Source: CAYPGJ01 sp050174775 (GTDB taxonomy: Bacteria > Planctomycetota > Phycisphaerae > Phycisphaerales > UBA1924). From it: a stretch of DNA of 64,000 nt. A model generated the notes under the pieces. The model was not told where the DNA came from. It saw nothing but the letters and a program-made list of their open reading frames with translations, and did no database searches. The translations under genes and the position numbers were made by a program. Position 1 is the stretch's first letter; each line of letters starts with the position of its first letter. The stretch spans positions 62,001 to 126,000 of the forward strand of contig JBFXJP010000004.1 of the NCBI GenBank assembly GCA_050174775.1, in the 5' to 3' direction. Positions 18,850 through 26,417 of the stretch are shown here, one piece after another.

Positions 18850-19062
18850 TCCAGGGTATTGAGCCGCGGAGCGGCGCAAGCCAATAGCCCCGGGCGTGAG
18901 CCCGGGGTGAGCGAGCGATTGTCTTTTCTTGAGCCCGGGAGGGGCGACACTCCTCAATGCTTCGAGAAGCGCGCCCCGATCCGTGCCGCCTCTCCCATTC
19001 GGCTCTGCGAATGGGAGAGGGTAGGGTGAGGGCTCCATGCCCTCTTGCTTCTCTCTCCCTCT
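18850..19062 (+). repeat. hairpin-rich intergenic repeat block, copy 3
   Basis: Contains CCCCGGGC/GCCCGGGG (8-bp stem near 18887-18906), the unit GAGCCCGGGAGGGGCGACACT (about 18931-18951), a perfect 13-bp hairpin (CCTCTCCCATTCG at 18989-19001, complement 19008-19020), then GTAGGGTGAGGGCTCCATG and CCCTCTTGCTTCTCTCTCCCT. The order and orientation match copy 1. The hairpin arms differ between copies but remain complementary, which suggests the fold is kept. Confidence 0.7.
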
Positions 19063-19111
19063 TGCCTCTCTGCTTTTTTGTTGCCTAGTGCCTAGTGCCT
19101 AACGCCCTTCT

Positions 19112-19188
19112 CTCACGCCTCCGCCTTCTCCTCCGCAGGCGCCTCGGCCGCAGGCTTCTCACCGCCCGCATCTTTCTCATTCGCCGTG
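19112..19188 (-). repeat. displaced copy of the infC 3' end (left direct repeat)
   Basis: On the minus strand it reads in frame NEKDAGGEKPAAEAPAEEKA then EA and a stop, matching the end of IF-3 (KEKDAGGEKPAAEAPAEEKA). It differs from the functional copy at three positions, one of which changes Lys to Asn. It has no upstream infC sequence and is not a gene. Confidence 0.85.
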
Positions 19189-19276
19189 GTCATCTACAGG
19201 TACTCATCACTTATGCTATTGCCAATTGAAAGCGGCAGTGCAGTGTTCCTGTTGGGGCGCCGAGAGTGGAGGGTTT

Positions 19277-20389
19277 ATGACGTTCTGGAATGCAGCACGA
19301 TGGGACAATCATCGTCGTACTGTTCTGGCTCCGATTCTGCTTAGGATGGCTAACGGAACAGCCACGGACATCGATTATCGATTGTTCTTTGTTGAGATCA
19401 GGCAGCACATCAAAGACGCGCGGATTCGTAAGTTGTTTCATGCGTCTGCGCATAGCCTGGGGCTAGAGGCCGACCGATTTGAATTTACAACGGAACTAGA
19501 GCGGACGGTGCTCGGGGCTCGAATCCAGATCGAAGCTCCAAAGGAGAGCGTGTTCGGCAGTTGGCTCTCAAAAGACGCCTTTGCTGCTTGTTGCAAGGTG
19601 GCGAAGGGCGGGGCGCACGCGCTACGTCGTGTATACAGAGAGTCGTCTGGTGGCTACGTTCTGCGAGACGGCTTGCTGAAGCCTCCGGCCGAGGTGTACC
19701 AGTACCAGCAGTTCTCTGTCAGGCCGATCCATGCTGACAGTTTGATAGATCAGGTCAGGATGGCCGTGTCGGCAGCGTCGCTCGGATTGCAGTCTCAGCC
19801 TGATGCATTTATTTTCGCCCTGAAGTACGACCTGTGCTTGGCTCTGTCTAGCACGTTGATCGGCATCGGTTTCGAAACGTGTTGGGGACAGACGGTAGAG
19901 ATAGGAGCGGGGCTTGATGGCAACGAGTTGAAGGTAGTAGGCATGTTCTCTGTGACACCGTTTGGCCAGACCGATGCGCTGCGTGTAGTGTTTCCGATAC
20001 TTTGTACTGGTTGTCCCATAAACTCTGCTATGTCAGAGAGTGTGCGTCAGGAGATCGACGTATCGCAGAGCACAGGTCCCCATGCGCCACTATTGCGTCT
20101 TATGCGCTCCGGGGATGGCGTGTTGCAGCTTGTTCTATCGTATCCCGAGACACAAGCGTCGTTGCTTGTGATTGATTCGATCGCGGAGGACTGTCGTCAC
20201 ATCGAGCCAGAGCTGCGTCCAATCACGGTTCGATTGGACACAAACATGCGTGCTAGAAGTGGGAGAGGCGCGACTCTGCTTGGCCCCCTCACGCCTCCGC
20301 CTTCTCCTCCGCAGGCGCCTCGGCCGCAGGCTTCTCACCGCCCGCATCCTTCTCCTTCGCCGCGGCCTCCTTCGCCTCCTTGCGCTTGA
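19277..20389 (+). CDS. unknown protein of foreign composition
   Basis: About 370 aa from the ATG at 19277, which has GGAGGG four bases upstream; a TTG at 19226 would add 17 residues. The composition differs sharply from the neighbours: more A/T, mixed third codon positions, more Cys, Ile and Phe. Up to about residue 337 it looks like a normal soluble protein (for example FGSWLSKDAFAACCKVAKGG, QYQQFSVRPIHADSLIDQVR), without a signal peptide or clear membrane helix. From the right repeat (20288) onward the frame runs antisense through the infC end, giving a Pro/Ser/Arg-rich tail of about 34 residues that is probably not original. I do not recognise the family. It may be a passenger gene of the island. 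Confidence 0.65.
   Translation: MTFWNAARWDNHRRTVLAPILLRMANGTATDIDYRLFFVEIRQHIKDARIRKLFHASAHSLGLEADRFEFTTELERTVLGARIQIEAPKESVFGSWLSKDAFAACCKVAKGGAHALRRVYRESSGGYVLRDGLLKPPAEVYQYQQFSVRPIHADSLIDQVRMAVSAASLGLQSQPDAFIFALKYDLCLALSSTLIGIGFETCWGQTVEIGAGLDGNELKVVGMFSVTPFGQTDALRVVFPILCTGCPINSAMSESVRQEIDVSQSTGPHAPLLRLMRSGDGVLQLVLSYPETQASLLVIDSIAEDCRHIEPELRPITVRLDTNMRARSGRGATLLGPLTPPPSPPQAPRPQASHRPHPSPSPRPPSPPCA
20288..20364 (-). repeat. right direct repeat (native infC 3' end)
   Basis: The functional copy of the 77-base direct repeat. It begins one base beyond the infC stop codon and covers the last 24 or so codons, which encode the Ala/Glu/Lys-rich tail of IF-3. It pairs with 19112-19188. Confidence 0.85.
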
Positions 20390-20945
20390 TCGCCTCGATC
20401 TTCGTCTTGTCCGGCGCCAGGATCAGGCTCACGCGCTTGCCGAAGCTCCGAGGCGGAACCTCCACCTTCGCAACATCCAGCAGCGACTCCACGATGTCCC
20501 GCAGCATCTTCTCGCCCAGATCACGGTGCATCATCTCGCGACCGCGGAACACCTGCACCATCTGCACCTTGTGGCCTTCCAGCAAGAACCGGCGAGCCTG
20601 CTCGACGCGGATCGACACGTCGTGCGGGTCGATCTTGATCGAGCGCCCGAGCCGAACCTCCTTCAGCTCCTGCGCCTTGTTCTTGGTCTTGGCCTTCTCT
20701 TCCTTGGACTGCTCATACTTGAACTTGCCGTAGTCCATGATGCGGCAGACCGGCGGCCGCGCGTCCGGCGAAATCTCCACGAGGTCCATGCCCCGCTCGT
20801 CCGCCATCCGCAGCGCGTCCGGAGTCTCCACCACACCGATCTGCTCGTTGTCCGGTCCGATCAACCGGATCGGCGAGATCCGGATCATGTGGTTGATCCG
20901 CGTCCGCTTCACCGGGGGGCCCGAATCTCTCGAAAACCTGCTGAT
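20289..20945 (-). CDS. infC: translation initiation factor IF-3, probable AUC start
   Basis: IF-3 binds the 30S subunit, checks start-codon/initiator-tRNA pairing and prevents early subunit joining. Landmarks are RINHMIRISPIRLIGPDNEQ, the linker region LVEISPDARPPVCRIMDYGKFKYEQ and the C-terminal domain (SIKIDPHDVSIRVEQARRFL). A GTG at 20912 gives 207 aa, but it has no Shine-Dalgarno sequence. An in-frame ATC at 20945 has AAGGAGAT just upstream and gives SRFSRDSGPPVKRTRIN, the usual IF-3 N-terminal context. Rare AUU/AUC starts in infC are known and let IF-3 repress its own translation. The Ala/Glu-rich tail after about residue 190 is an extension. rpmI and rplT, often downstream, are absent. 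Confidence 0.93.
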   Translation of the reverse strand: MSRFSRDSGPPVKRTRINHMIRISPIRLIGPDNEQIGVVETPDALRMADERGMDLVEISPDARPPVCRIMDYGKFKYEQSKEEKAKTKNKAQELKEVRLGRSIKIDPHDVSIRVEQARRFLLEGHKVQMVQVFRGREMMHRDLGEKMLRDIVESLLDVAKVEVPPRSFGKRVSLILAPDKTKIEAIKRKEAKEAAAKEKDAGGEKPAAEAPAEEKAEA

Positions 20946-20958
20946 GAGCTATCTCCTT
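20943..20958 (-). promoter_or_regulatory. infC ribosome binding site with AUC initiation codon
   Basis: On the minus strand AAGGAGAT (20951-20958) is followed by AGCTC and then ATC at 20943-20945, in frame with IF-3. The spacing from AAGGAG to the codon is 7 bases, which is ideal. No ATG, GTG or TTG lies at that distance. Confidence 0.7.
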
Positions 20959-21495
20959 CTGACATTCCTCAAAGACACTGCCCGCGAGGACACACCGCCC
21001 GCGCGAGCCTCATGCTCGCCCCGTCAACCCGTTCGCTTCACTCGCACGCGCCCCGTCCCCCTCATGCGCGAGCGCCCGCGCGCCCCGTCGCCCGCCGCAT
21101 CAACTCCATCCTCAACTCTTCATTCCAGATGCTGCGCAACAACAGGCCTCGCGCCCCGGGGTCGTCCTCACGAAGGCACGGCACACGCCGAACCTCCCCT
21201 CAGACTACCCCCCCAATCCACCCCCGACAAGACCCTTCCCTCCCTTCCGCCCAAGCAACCAAGGCGCCAACCCGCCCCCAACATTTTTTTCGCAATCTCC
21301 CACTTTCCCACCCTCCCGCATACCAACTCCGATCCAGCGCACACACCCCCGCACTGCGCCTCCTCGGCCAATTGTTGAGGAATCGCGCCGCGCACAAGCC
21401 CCGTCACTACCCCCCTCCATCACCGCCATTCGGCGCACAAACACCGCCCCTCCACCCCGATCCCCTCAGGTACGCCGATTGCGGAGACGCCCCCC
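20959..21495 (+). other. divergent intergenic region between infC and flgB
   Basis: About 540 bases, C-rich, with no credible gene. It must carry the start signals for both infC and the flagellar cluster. A GCCGAT at about 21474 resembles part of a sigma-28 -10 element, but no matching -35 (TAAA) lies at the right distance. No sigma-54 GG/GC pair was found. The run of seven T (about 21285-21291) has no hairpin before it. Confidence 0.5.
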
Positions 21496-21942
21496 ATGCT
21501 GATCCCCGACTTCGGCTCCTCCGGCGCAGTCCCGGCCCTCAAGATGGCCGCGTCCTTCGCCGCACAGCGCCAGGACATCCTGGCCCACAACGTCGCCAAC
21601 ATCTCCACCCCCGACTTCCGCCCCCTCGACGCCCCCGTGGCTGAGTTCCAGGAAACCCTCTCCAAAGCCATCGACCGCCGCCGCTCCTCCACCTCCAACC
21701 CCTCCGGGCGCGAGTTCAGCTGGAGCGAATCGAGCCACATCCGCCGCGACTACCACGGCCGCATGCGCGTCGTCGCCTCCGAGCCCTCCGACAACGTCCT
21801 GTTCCACGACCGCAACAACCGCGACGTCGAGCGTCTCATGCAGGATGTCGCGGAAAACGTCGTAGCCTTCCGGCTCGCCACCGATCTTCTGAAGTCCCGC
21901 AACGACCTGATCCGCACGGCAATCGCCGGGCGAGTCGCCTGA
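21496..21942 (+). CDS. flgB: flagellar proximal rod protein FlgB
   Basis: FlgB forms the part of the rod next to the MS ring. The 148-residue protein has the flagellar rod signature near its N-terminus (AQRQDILAHNVANISTPDFRP, about residues 28-48) and the C-terminal helix with FRLATDLLKSRNDLIRTAIAGR. Length and position, 17 bases before flgC, fit the family. It is the first gene of the 24-kb flagellar cluster. Confidence 0.92.
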   Translation: MLIPDFGSSGAVPALKMAASFAAQRQDILAHNVANISTPDFRPLDAPVAEFQETLSKAIDRRRSSTSNPSGREFSWSESSHIRRDYHGRMRVVASEPSDNVLFHDRNNRDVERLMQDVAENVVAFRLATDLLKSRNDLIRTAIAGRVA

Positions 21943-21959
21943 TCTGAGGAGCCACACGC

Positions 21960-22391
21960 ATGTACGGCGCACTCGATATCTCGGTCAGCGGCATGGTGGC
22001 GCAGCGCGTCCGCATGGAGGCGATCTCGGCGAATCTCGCCGGCGCCGAGGCCGTGCGCGACGCCAACAACGAGATCAACCCCTTCCGCCGCCGCTTCGTG
22101 CACATCGCGGCGGGCGACCCCACGGCCCGGAGCGACTCGGGCAAGCAGCTGGGCGTGCACGTCTCGGCGATCGAGCTGGACCCCGCCCCGCCGCGCCTCA
22201 CCTGGAACCCCACCCACCACGACGCGTACCCCCAGGGGCACCCCATGGCCGGGTTCGTTCCCAAGCCGAACATCGACCCCACGATCGAGCAGATCAACGC
22301 CCTCGAGGCTTCGAGGGCCTACGAAGCCAACATCGCGGCCGCGGAGGCCACCAAGACCATGATGGCGCAGGCGCTGCGCCTGATCGCGTAA
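21960..22391 (+). CDS. flgC: flagellar proximal rod protein FlgC
   Basis: FlgC is a rod component exported by the flagellar type III system. The 143-residue protein begins MYGALDISVSGMVAQRVRME, followed by AISANLAGAEAVRD in the rod-protein N-terminal helix, and ends with EASRAYEANIAAAEATKTMM, the conserved C-terminal helix. FlgB and FlgC lie in tandem, as in most flagellar operons. Confidence 0.94.
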   Translation: MYGALDISVSGMVAQRVRMEAISANLAGAEAVRDANNEINPFRRRFVHIAAGDPTARSDSGKQLGVHVSAIELDPAPPRLTWNPTHHDAYPQGHPMAGFVPKPNIDPTIEQINALEASRAYEANIAAAEATKTMMAQALRLIA

Positions 22392-22459
22392 GACCTGCGC
22401 GAGGACGAGAGATGAAGTTGCGCGGCCTGTCCGGCCGAAGTGTAGAGTGAGCGAACGAG

Positions 22460-22777
22460 ATGGCAGACCCTCTTGGACTCATCGGTGGAAGCGGCGGCGT
22501 CGGGCCGGTACGGCCCGGGCTGACGCCCGCGGGCGGCAAGCCGGCGGACCCCAACGCGCCGACGTTCCGCGACGCGATGCTCGCGCAGATCAACCACATC
22601 AACAAGCTGCAGCAGGACACCGAGGCCGCGATGGAGGACCTGGTCTCCGGCAAGCGGACGGACGTGGAGAGCGTGCTGATGGCGACGCAGGAGGCGGACA
22701 ACGCGTTCCGGATGCTCCTGCAGGTCCGGAACCGGGTGATGGAAGCGTACGACGAGCTGAAGCAGATCCGGGTGTAA
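22460..22777 (+). CDS. fliE: flagellar hook-basal body protein FliE
   Basis: FliE joins the MS ring to the rod and is one of the first exported substrates. The 105-residue protein has a Gly/Pro-rich start, then FRDAMLAQINHINKLQQDTE and DVESVLMATQEADNAFRMLL, ending QVRNRVMEAYDELKQIRV, which are the family's conserved blocks. It follows flgBC, the standard order. Confidence 0.92.
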   Translation: MADPLGLIGGSGGVGPVRPGLTPAGGKPADPNAPTFRDAMLAQINHINKLQQDTEAAMEDLVSGKRTDVESVLMATQEADNAFRMLLQVRNRVMEAYDELKQIRV

Positions 22778-22963
22778 GGGCTGGGCGGGCGCGGTTCGCG
22801 GCCCGGGGGCAGGGCTGATTCAAGTGGGCGAGGGCGGAATCCCGACAATGGGATTGGGTTCGGTCGCGCAGTGATCGCGCGTCCGTGGCCCGTGGAGGCG
22901 CATGGAGTGCGCCGGAGTGAACAGCCCGCCCGTTGAGGGCCGGGGCATGGAGGCCTGGGCGTT

Positions 22964-24646
22964 ATGGATCAGCTGAGGCGGATCCTCAAGCAGATCGCGG
23001 CATCGTTGTCGAAGCTGACGATTGCGCAGCGGCTGCTCATCGTGAGCCTGGTCGCCATCATGGCGATGACCCTGACGCTGGTGGCGCTGTACTCGGCCGA
23101 GCCGACGATGAAGCCTGTGGCGCCCGGGGCGGGGGCGAAGGACCAGGCGCGCATCTCGGAATACCTCGACCGGCAGGGCGTGAAGTACAAGATGGTGAGC
23201 GGGCAGGTGGTGGTCCCGGTGGACCAGGCCGCGGTGCTCCGGTCGCGTCTGTTCGAGGAGGGCGTGCAGCTCGACGACAGCGCGGTGATGTTCAACACGC
23301 TGCTCTCCCAGCAGTCGTGGACGATGTCCCGCACGCAGGTCGCGCTCAGCGAGATGATCGCGCTGCAGAACGAGCTCTCCAACATCGTCGCCCGGTTCCG
23401 CGGCGTGCGGCGCGCCAACGTGATCATCGACGCGCCCTCGTCCAGCGGGCTCGGGACCGCGGTGCGCCGCCCCACGGCCTCGGCCACGGTCTTCACGAGC
23501 GACGGCCGGCCCATCGACCAGAACACCGTCGACTCCATCGCCCACCTCATCGCGGGCGCCAAGGCCGGGCTCGAGGTCCAGAACGTCCGCATCATCGACG
23601 GCACCCACAACAAGCAGTACCGCGCCCGCGCCGAGGACACCGCGATCGCGAGCACCTATCTCGAGCACGCGGCCAAGGTGGAGGACCGGGTGCGCGACAA
23701 GCTCCTCGACCTCCTGCAGTACATCGGGGGCGCGATCGTCGCGGTGAACGCCCAGGTCGACGTTACGCGCAAGGAGAGCCAGACCAACCGCGTGCTCGAC
23801 ATCGGCAAGGGGTCGGTCACGGCGCCGACCAAGGAGACGTCGAGTGAGCGGACGCAGGGGGAGATGGCGAGCGCTGCGGAGGCCGGGGTGCGGAGCAACG
23901 TGGGGCTCGACATCAACCGGTCGGGCGGCGCCGGCACATCGTCGCGCGACAAGCAGAGCGAAGCGGAGATGCAGACCGAGTTCGGGCGCACCGTGGAGAC
24001 GGTGGTGGACCCGCGCGGGATGCCGACGAAGATCAACGCGACGATCGGCGTGCCGAGGTCGTACTTTGTGGCGCTGTGGAAGCGGGCGCAGGGGGCGCAG
24101 GGCGCGAACACGGAGCCGACGGATCAGGACATCGACCCGTTCATCAAGAGCGAGACGGATCGCATCCGCGCGGACGTGCGTCCGCTGGTGGAGTCGTCCG
24201 GCGAGGGCGGCGCGGTCGGGGGGGACGTGGTGGTGTCGATGTTCCCCGACGTGGTCGCGAGCGCGGGGATGGCGATCGCGGGGATCGGCGGGGCAGGGGC
24301 CGGCGGGGTGGGCGGGCTGTTCGCCATGGGCGGGATGGTCAAGAACGTCGCGCTGGGCGCGCTCGCGGTGCTCGCGCTGGGCATGATGCTGCTGATGGTC
24401 CGAAAGACGGGCAAGGCTGACCCGATCCCGTCCGCGCAGGAGATCGTGGGGGCCCCGCCCATCCTGCAGAAGCAGTCCGACCTGATCGGCGAGGCGGACG
24501 AGGCGGAGTCGGCGCTCGCGGGCATCGAGCTGACGGACGAGACGATCAAGCACCAGAAGCTGCTCGAGCAGGTGACGGAGATGGTGCGGTCGAAGCCGGA
24601 CGAGACGGCGACGCTGCTGAACCGGTGGATCACGGCGGACGGTTGA
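22964..24646 (+). CDS. fliF: flagellar MS-ring protein FliF
   Basis: FliF builds the MS ring in the cytoplasmic membrane around the export gate. The 560-residue protein has an N-terminal membrane helix (LLIVSLVAIMAMTLTLVALYS, about residues 20-42), the YscJ/FliF ring-building domains (with QNELSNIVARFRGVRRANVI), a second periplasmic domain and a C-terminal membrane helix near residue 470 before the cytoplasmic tail that binds FliG. It is preceded by 186 bases without a gene. From here to about 31 kb the codons end mostly in G, unlike flgB. Confidence 0.95.
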   Translation: MDQLRRILKQIAASLSKLTIAQRLLIVSLVAIMAMTLTLVALYSAEPTMKPVAPGAGAKDQARISEYLDRQGVKYKMVSGQVVVPVDQAAVLRSRLFEEGVQLDDSAVMFNTLLSQQSWTMSRTQVALSEMIALQNELSNIVARFRGVRRANVIIDAPSSSGLGTAVRRPTASATVFTSDGRPIDQNTVDSIAHLIAGAKAGLEVQNVRIIDGTHNKQYRARAEDTAIASTYLEHAAKVEDRVRDKLLDLLQYIGGAIVAVNAQVDVTRKESQTNRVLDIGKGSVTAPTKETSSERTQGEMASAAEAGVRSNVGLDINRSGGAGTSSRDKQSEAEMQTEFGRTVETVVDPRGMPTKINATIGVPRSYFVALWKRAQGAQGANTEPTDQDIDPFIKSETDRIRADVRPLVESSGEGGAVGGDVVVSMFPDVVASAGMAIAGIGGAGAGGVGGLFAMGGMVKNVALGALAVLALGMMLLMVRKTGKADPIPSAQEIVGAPPILQKQSDLIGEADEAESALAGIELTDETIKHQKLLEQVTEMVRSKPDETATLLNRWITADG

Positions 24647-24661
24647 GGAGGTTGATGACGG

Positions 24662-25699
24662 ATGGCACGCAAGCCTGGGGAGAAGCTCCCCGACAGTCCT
24701 GAAGAGCTGGATGGGCTGACGAAGGCGGCGATCATTCTGCTCAGCGTCGACGCGATGACGGCCGGGACGGTGCTCAAGCAGCTCCCGGCGGAGGCGGTCG
24801 AGCAGGTGACGCGCGAGCTGGCGGGGCTGGGGCGCGTGCCGACGGCGTTGCGCGACCAGGTCGTGGAGGAGTTCTACAACCTGACAATCGCGGCGCAGCA
24901 CATGGCCGAGGGCGGGCTGGAGTACGCCAAGGTGCTGCTCAAGCAGTCGATGGACCCCAAGGCCGCGGAGAAGATGCTGGGGCAGATCCAGACGCAGGTG
25001 CGCAAGGCGCCGTTCTCGTTCCTGCAGAAGGCCGAGAGCGAGAACCTGCTGACGTTCATCCAGGAGGAGCACCCGCAGACGATCGCGCTGATCGTGTGCC
25101 ACCTGCCGCACCACAAGGCGTCGGAGATCGTGAGCGGTCTGCCCGCGCAGAAGCAGGTGGAGGTGATCAAGCGCGTGGCGAACATGGAGCAGACGAACCC
25201 GGAGGTGATCCGTGAGGTGGAGAAGGCGCTGGAGATGCGTCTCTCGAACCTGATCGGGCAGTCGATGGAGCGGGCGGGCGGCGTGGAGGCCGTGGCCGAG
25301 ATCCTGAACCTGGTCGATCGCGGCACGGAGAAGCAGATCATGGAGGGTCTGGAGGTCGAGGACCAGGACCTGGTGGAGCAGATCCGGCGTCTGATGTTCG
25401 TGTTCGAGGACATCCTGCAGGTGGACGACAAGGGCATCCAGTCGGTGCTCAAGGAAGTGGACAACGACGAGCTCTCGCTGGCGCTCAAGACGGCGTCGGA
25501 GGATCTCAAGAAGAAGATCTTCGGGAACATGTCGGAGCGCGCGGCGCAGCTCATCAAGGAGGACATGGAGTTCATGGGCCCGGTGCGCGTGAGCGACGTG
25601 GAGTCGGCGCAGCAGCGGATCGTGGACATCGTGCGTCGTCTGGAGGACGCGGGCGAGATCGTGATCGCGGGGCGCGGCGAAGAGGGTCTGATCGTCTGA
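24662..25699 (+). CDS. fliG: flagellar motor switch protein FliG
   Basis: FliG forms the upper C ring, links FliF to the switch complex and contacts the stators. The 345-residue protein has the N-terminal domain (LTKAAIILLSVDAMTAGTVL), the middle motif EEHPQTIALIVCHLP, and the torque-helix region with KALEMRLSNLIGQ and FVFEDILQVDDKGIQSVL, ending MEFMGPVRVSDVE and a helix. Length is normal. It sits 15 bases after fliF. Confidence 0.96.
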   Translation: MARKPGEKLPDSPEELDGLTKAAIILLSVDAMTAGTVLKQLPAEAVEQVTRELAGLGRVPTALRDQVVEEFYNLTIAAQHMAEGGLEYAKVLLKQSMDPKAAEKMLGQIQTQVRKAPFSFLQKAESENLLTFIQEEHPQTIALIVCHLPHHKASEIVSGLPAQKQVEVIKRVANMEQTNPEVIREVEKALEMRLSNLIGQSMERAGGVEAVAEILNLVDRGTEKQIMEGLEVEDQDLVEQIRRLMFVFEDILQVDDKGIQSVLKEVDNDELSLALKTASEDLKKKIFGNMSERAAQLIKEDMEFMGPVRVSDVESAQQRIVDIVRRLEDAGEIVIAGRGEEGLIV

Positions 25700-25709
25700 G
25701 GAGAGGTGG

Positions 25710-26417
25710 ATGGGGCTCATCCGACGAGCGGACGCGGGAACGATGGTGCGGGATGCCGTGGTGCTCGACCTGGGCGATCTGTCGCGCCAGGGGGAGGAGA
25801 TCCTCTCGCGCTCGCGTCAGCAGGCGCAGCAGATCGTGGCTGAGGCGCACCGGGAGCGCGAGAGGCTGATCGCGGACGCGGCGGAGGTGGGGCGGAAGGC
25901 GGGGCACGCCGAGGGTCACGCGCAGGGTCGGATCGAGGGGCGAGAGGCCGCGCTGGAGGCGGACGCGGAGGAGATCTCTCGTCTGGTCGGTGTGTGGGAA
26001 GAGGCCGCGGTGCGGTTCGAGGCGCAGCGTGACCGGCTGATGGGCGAGCTGCGGACGGATGTGCTGCGTCTGGCGTTGGCGATTGCGGAGCGTGTGGTGA
26101 AGCGGGTGGTGGAGATCGACGAGGGGCTGGCGGCGCGCGAGGTGGAGTCGGCGCTCGAGCTGGTCGCGGCCAACTCGCGCGCGGTGGTGGCGGTGCACCC
26201 GGACGACCGGACGAACGTGGAGGGCATCGTGGGGGGGATCCTGCGTCGGTTCGGGCGGGCGGGGCACGTGGAGGTGGTCGAGGATGAGACGGTGACGCGC
26301 GGCGGGTGTGTGATCCGCTCGGCGCGCGGGAGCGTGGATGCGCGGGTGGAGACGCAGCTGGAGCGGATCGCGCAGGCGGTGCTGGGCCAGTCGCGCGACG
26401 CGGAGCCCGCGTCGTGA
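25710..26417 (+). CDS. fliH: flagellar assembly protein FliH
   Basis: FliH regulates the export ATPase FliI and anchors it to the C ring. The 235-residue protein has a long charged helix (about residues 25-100, with QQAQQIVAEAHRERERLIAD) and a C-terminal domain with LRLALAIAERVVKRVVEIDE and a GCVIRSARGSVDARVETQLE end, as in the FliH/YscL family. Its stop overlaps the fliI start (GTGA). Confidence 0.88.
   Translation: MGLIRRADAGTMVRDAVVLDLGDLSRQGEEILSRSRQQAQQIVAEAHRERERLIADAAEVGRKAGHAEGHAQGRIEGREAALEADAEEISRLVGVWEEAAVRFEAQRDRLMGELRTDVLRLALAIAERVVKRVVEIDEGLAAREVESALELVAANSRAVVAVHPDDRTNVEGIVGGILRRFGRAGHVEVVEDETVTRGGCVIRSARGSVDARVETQLERIAQAVLGQSRDAEPAS

Larger units (their letters stand above)
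18744..19276 (+). other. intergenic region downstream of the dockerin-ended gene
   Basis: About 530 bases without a gene. It holds repeat copy 3, a short tandem heptamer (TGCCTAG twice, then TGCCTAA, 19082-19102) and the left copy of the infC 3' end (19112-19188). The last 90 bases before the next gene are less GC-rich and belong to the inserted segment. Confidence 0.6.
19112..20364 (+). mobile_element. candidate small integrated island at the infC 3' end
   Basis: Two direct copies of the last 77 bases of infC (19112-19188 and 20288-20364, three mismatches) enclose about 1.1 kb of clearly lower GC with codon use unlike the rest of the window. A duplicated gene 3' end next to foreign DNA is the classic footprint of site-specific integration that restores the target gene. 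There is no integrase, transposase or terminal inverted repeat inside, so it would be a remnant or a passenger moved in trans. Duplication by other recombination is possible. Confidence 0.5.

Noticed and set aside
21468..21490. Possible sigma-28 promoter before flgB (GCCGAT)
   Set aside because: No TAAA-type -35 lies about 15 bases upstream, and the -10 is incomplete. A similar GCCGATAA before murE (near 7247) also lacks a -35 and precedes a cell-wall gene, so both are probably chance.
22416..22445. Possible sigma-28 promoter before fliE (TGAA and GCCGAAGT)
   Set aside because: The spacing is about two bases too long, and both boxes are imperfect.
22820..25720. Long open frame on the minus strand opposite fliE-fliG
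   Set aside because: It is a His/Arg/Leu-rich shadow of fliF and fliG, which are clear on the plus strand. Similar shadows oppose fliI-fliK (26567-28618), flgE (31879-34350), the kinase (56132-59050) and the propeller gene (61332-63965). They are a by-product of very high GC.
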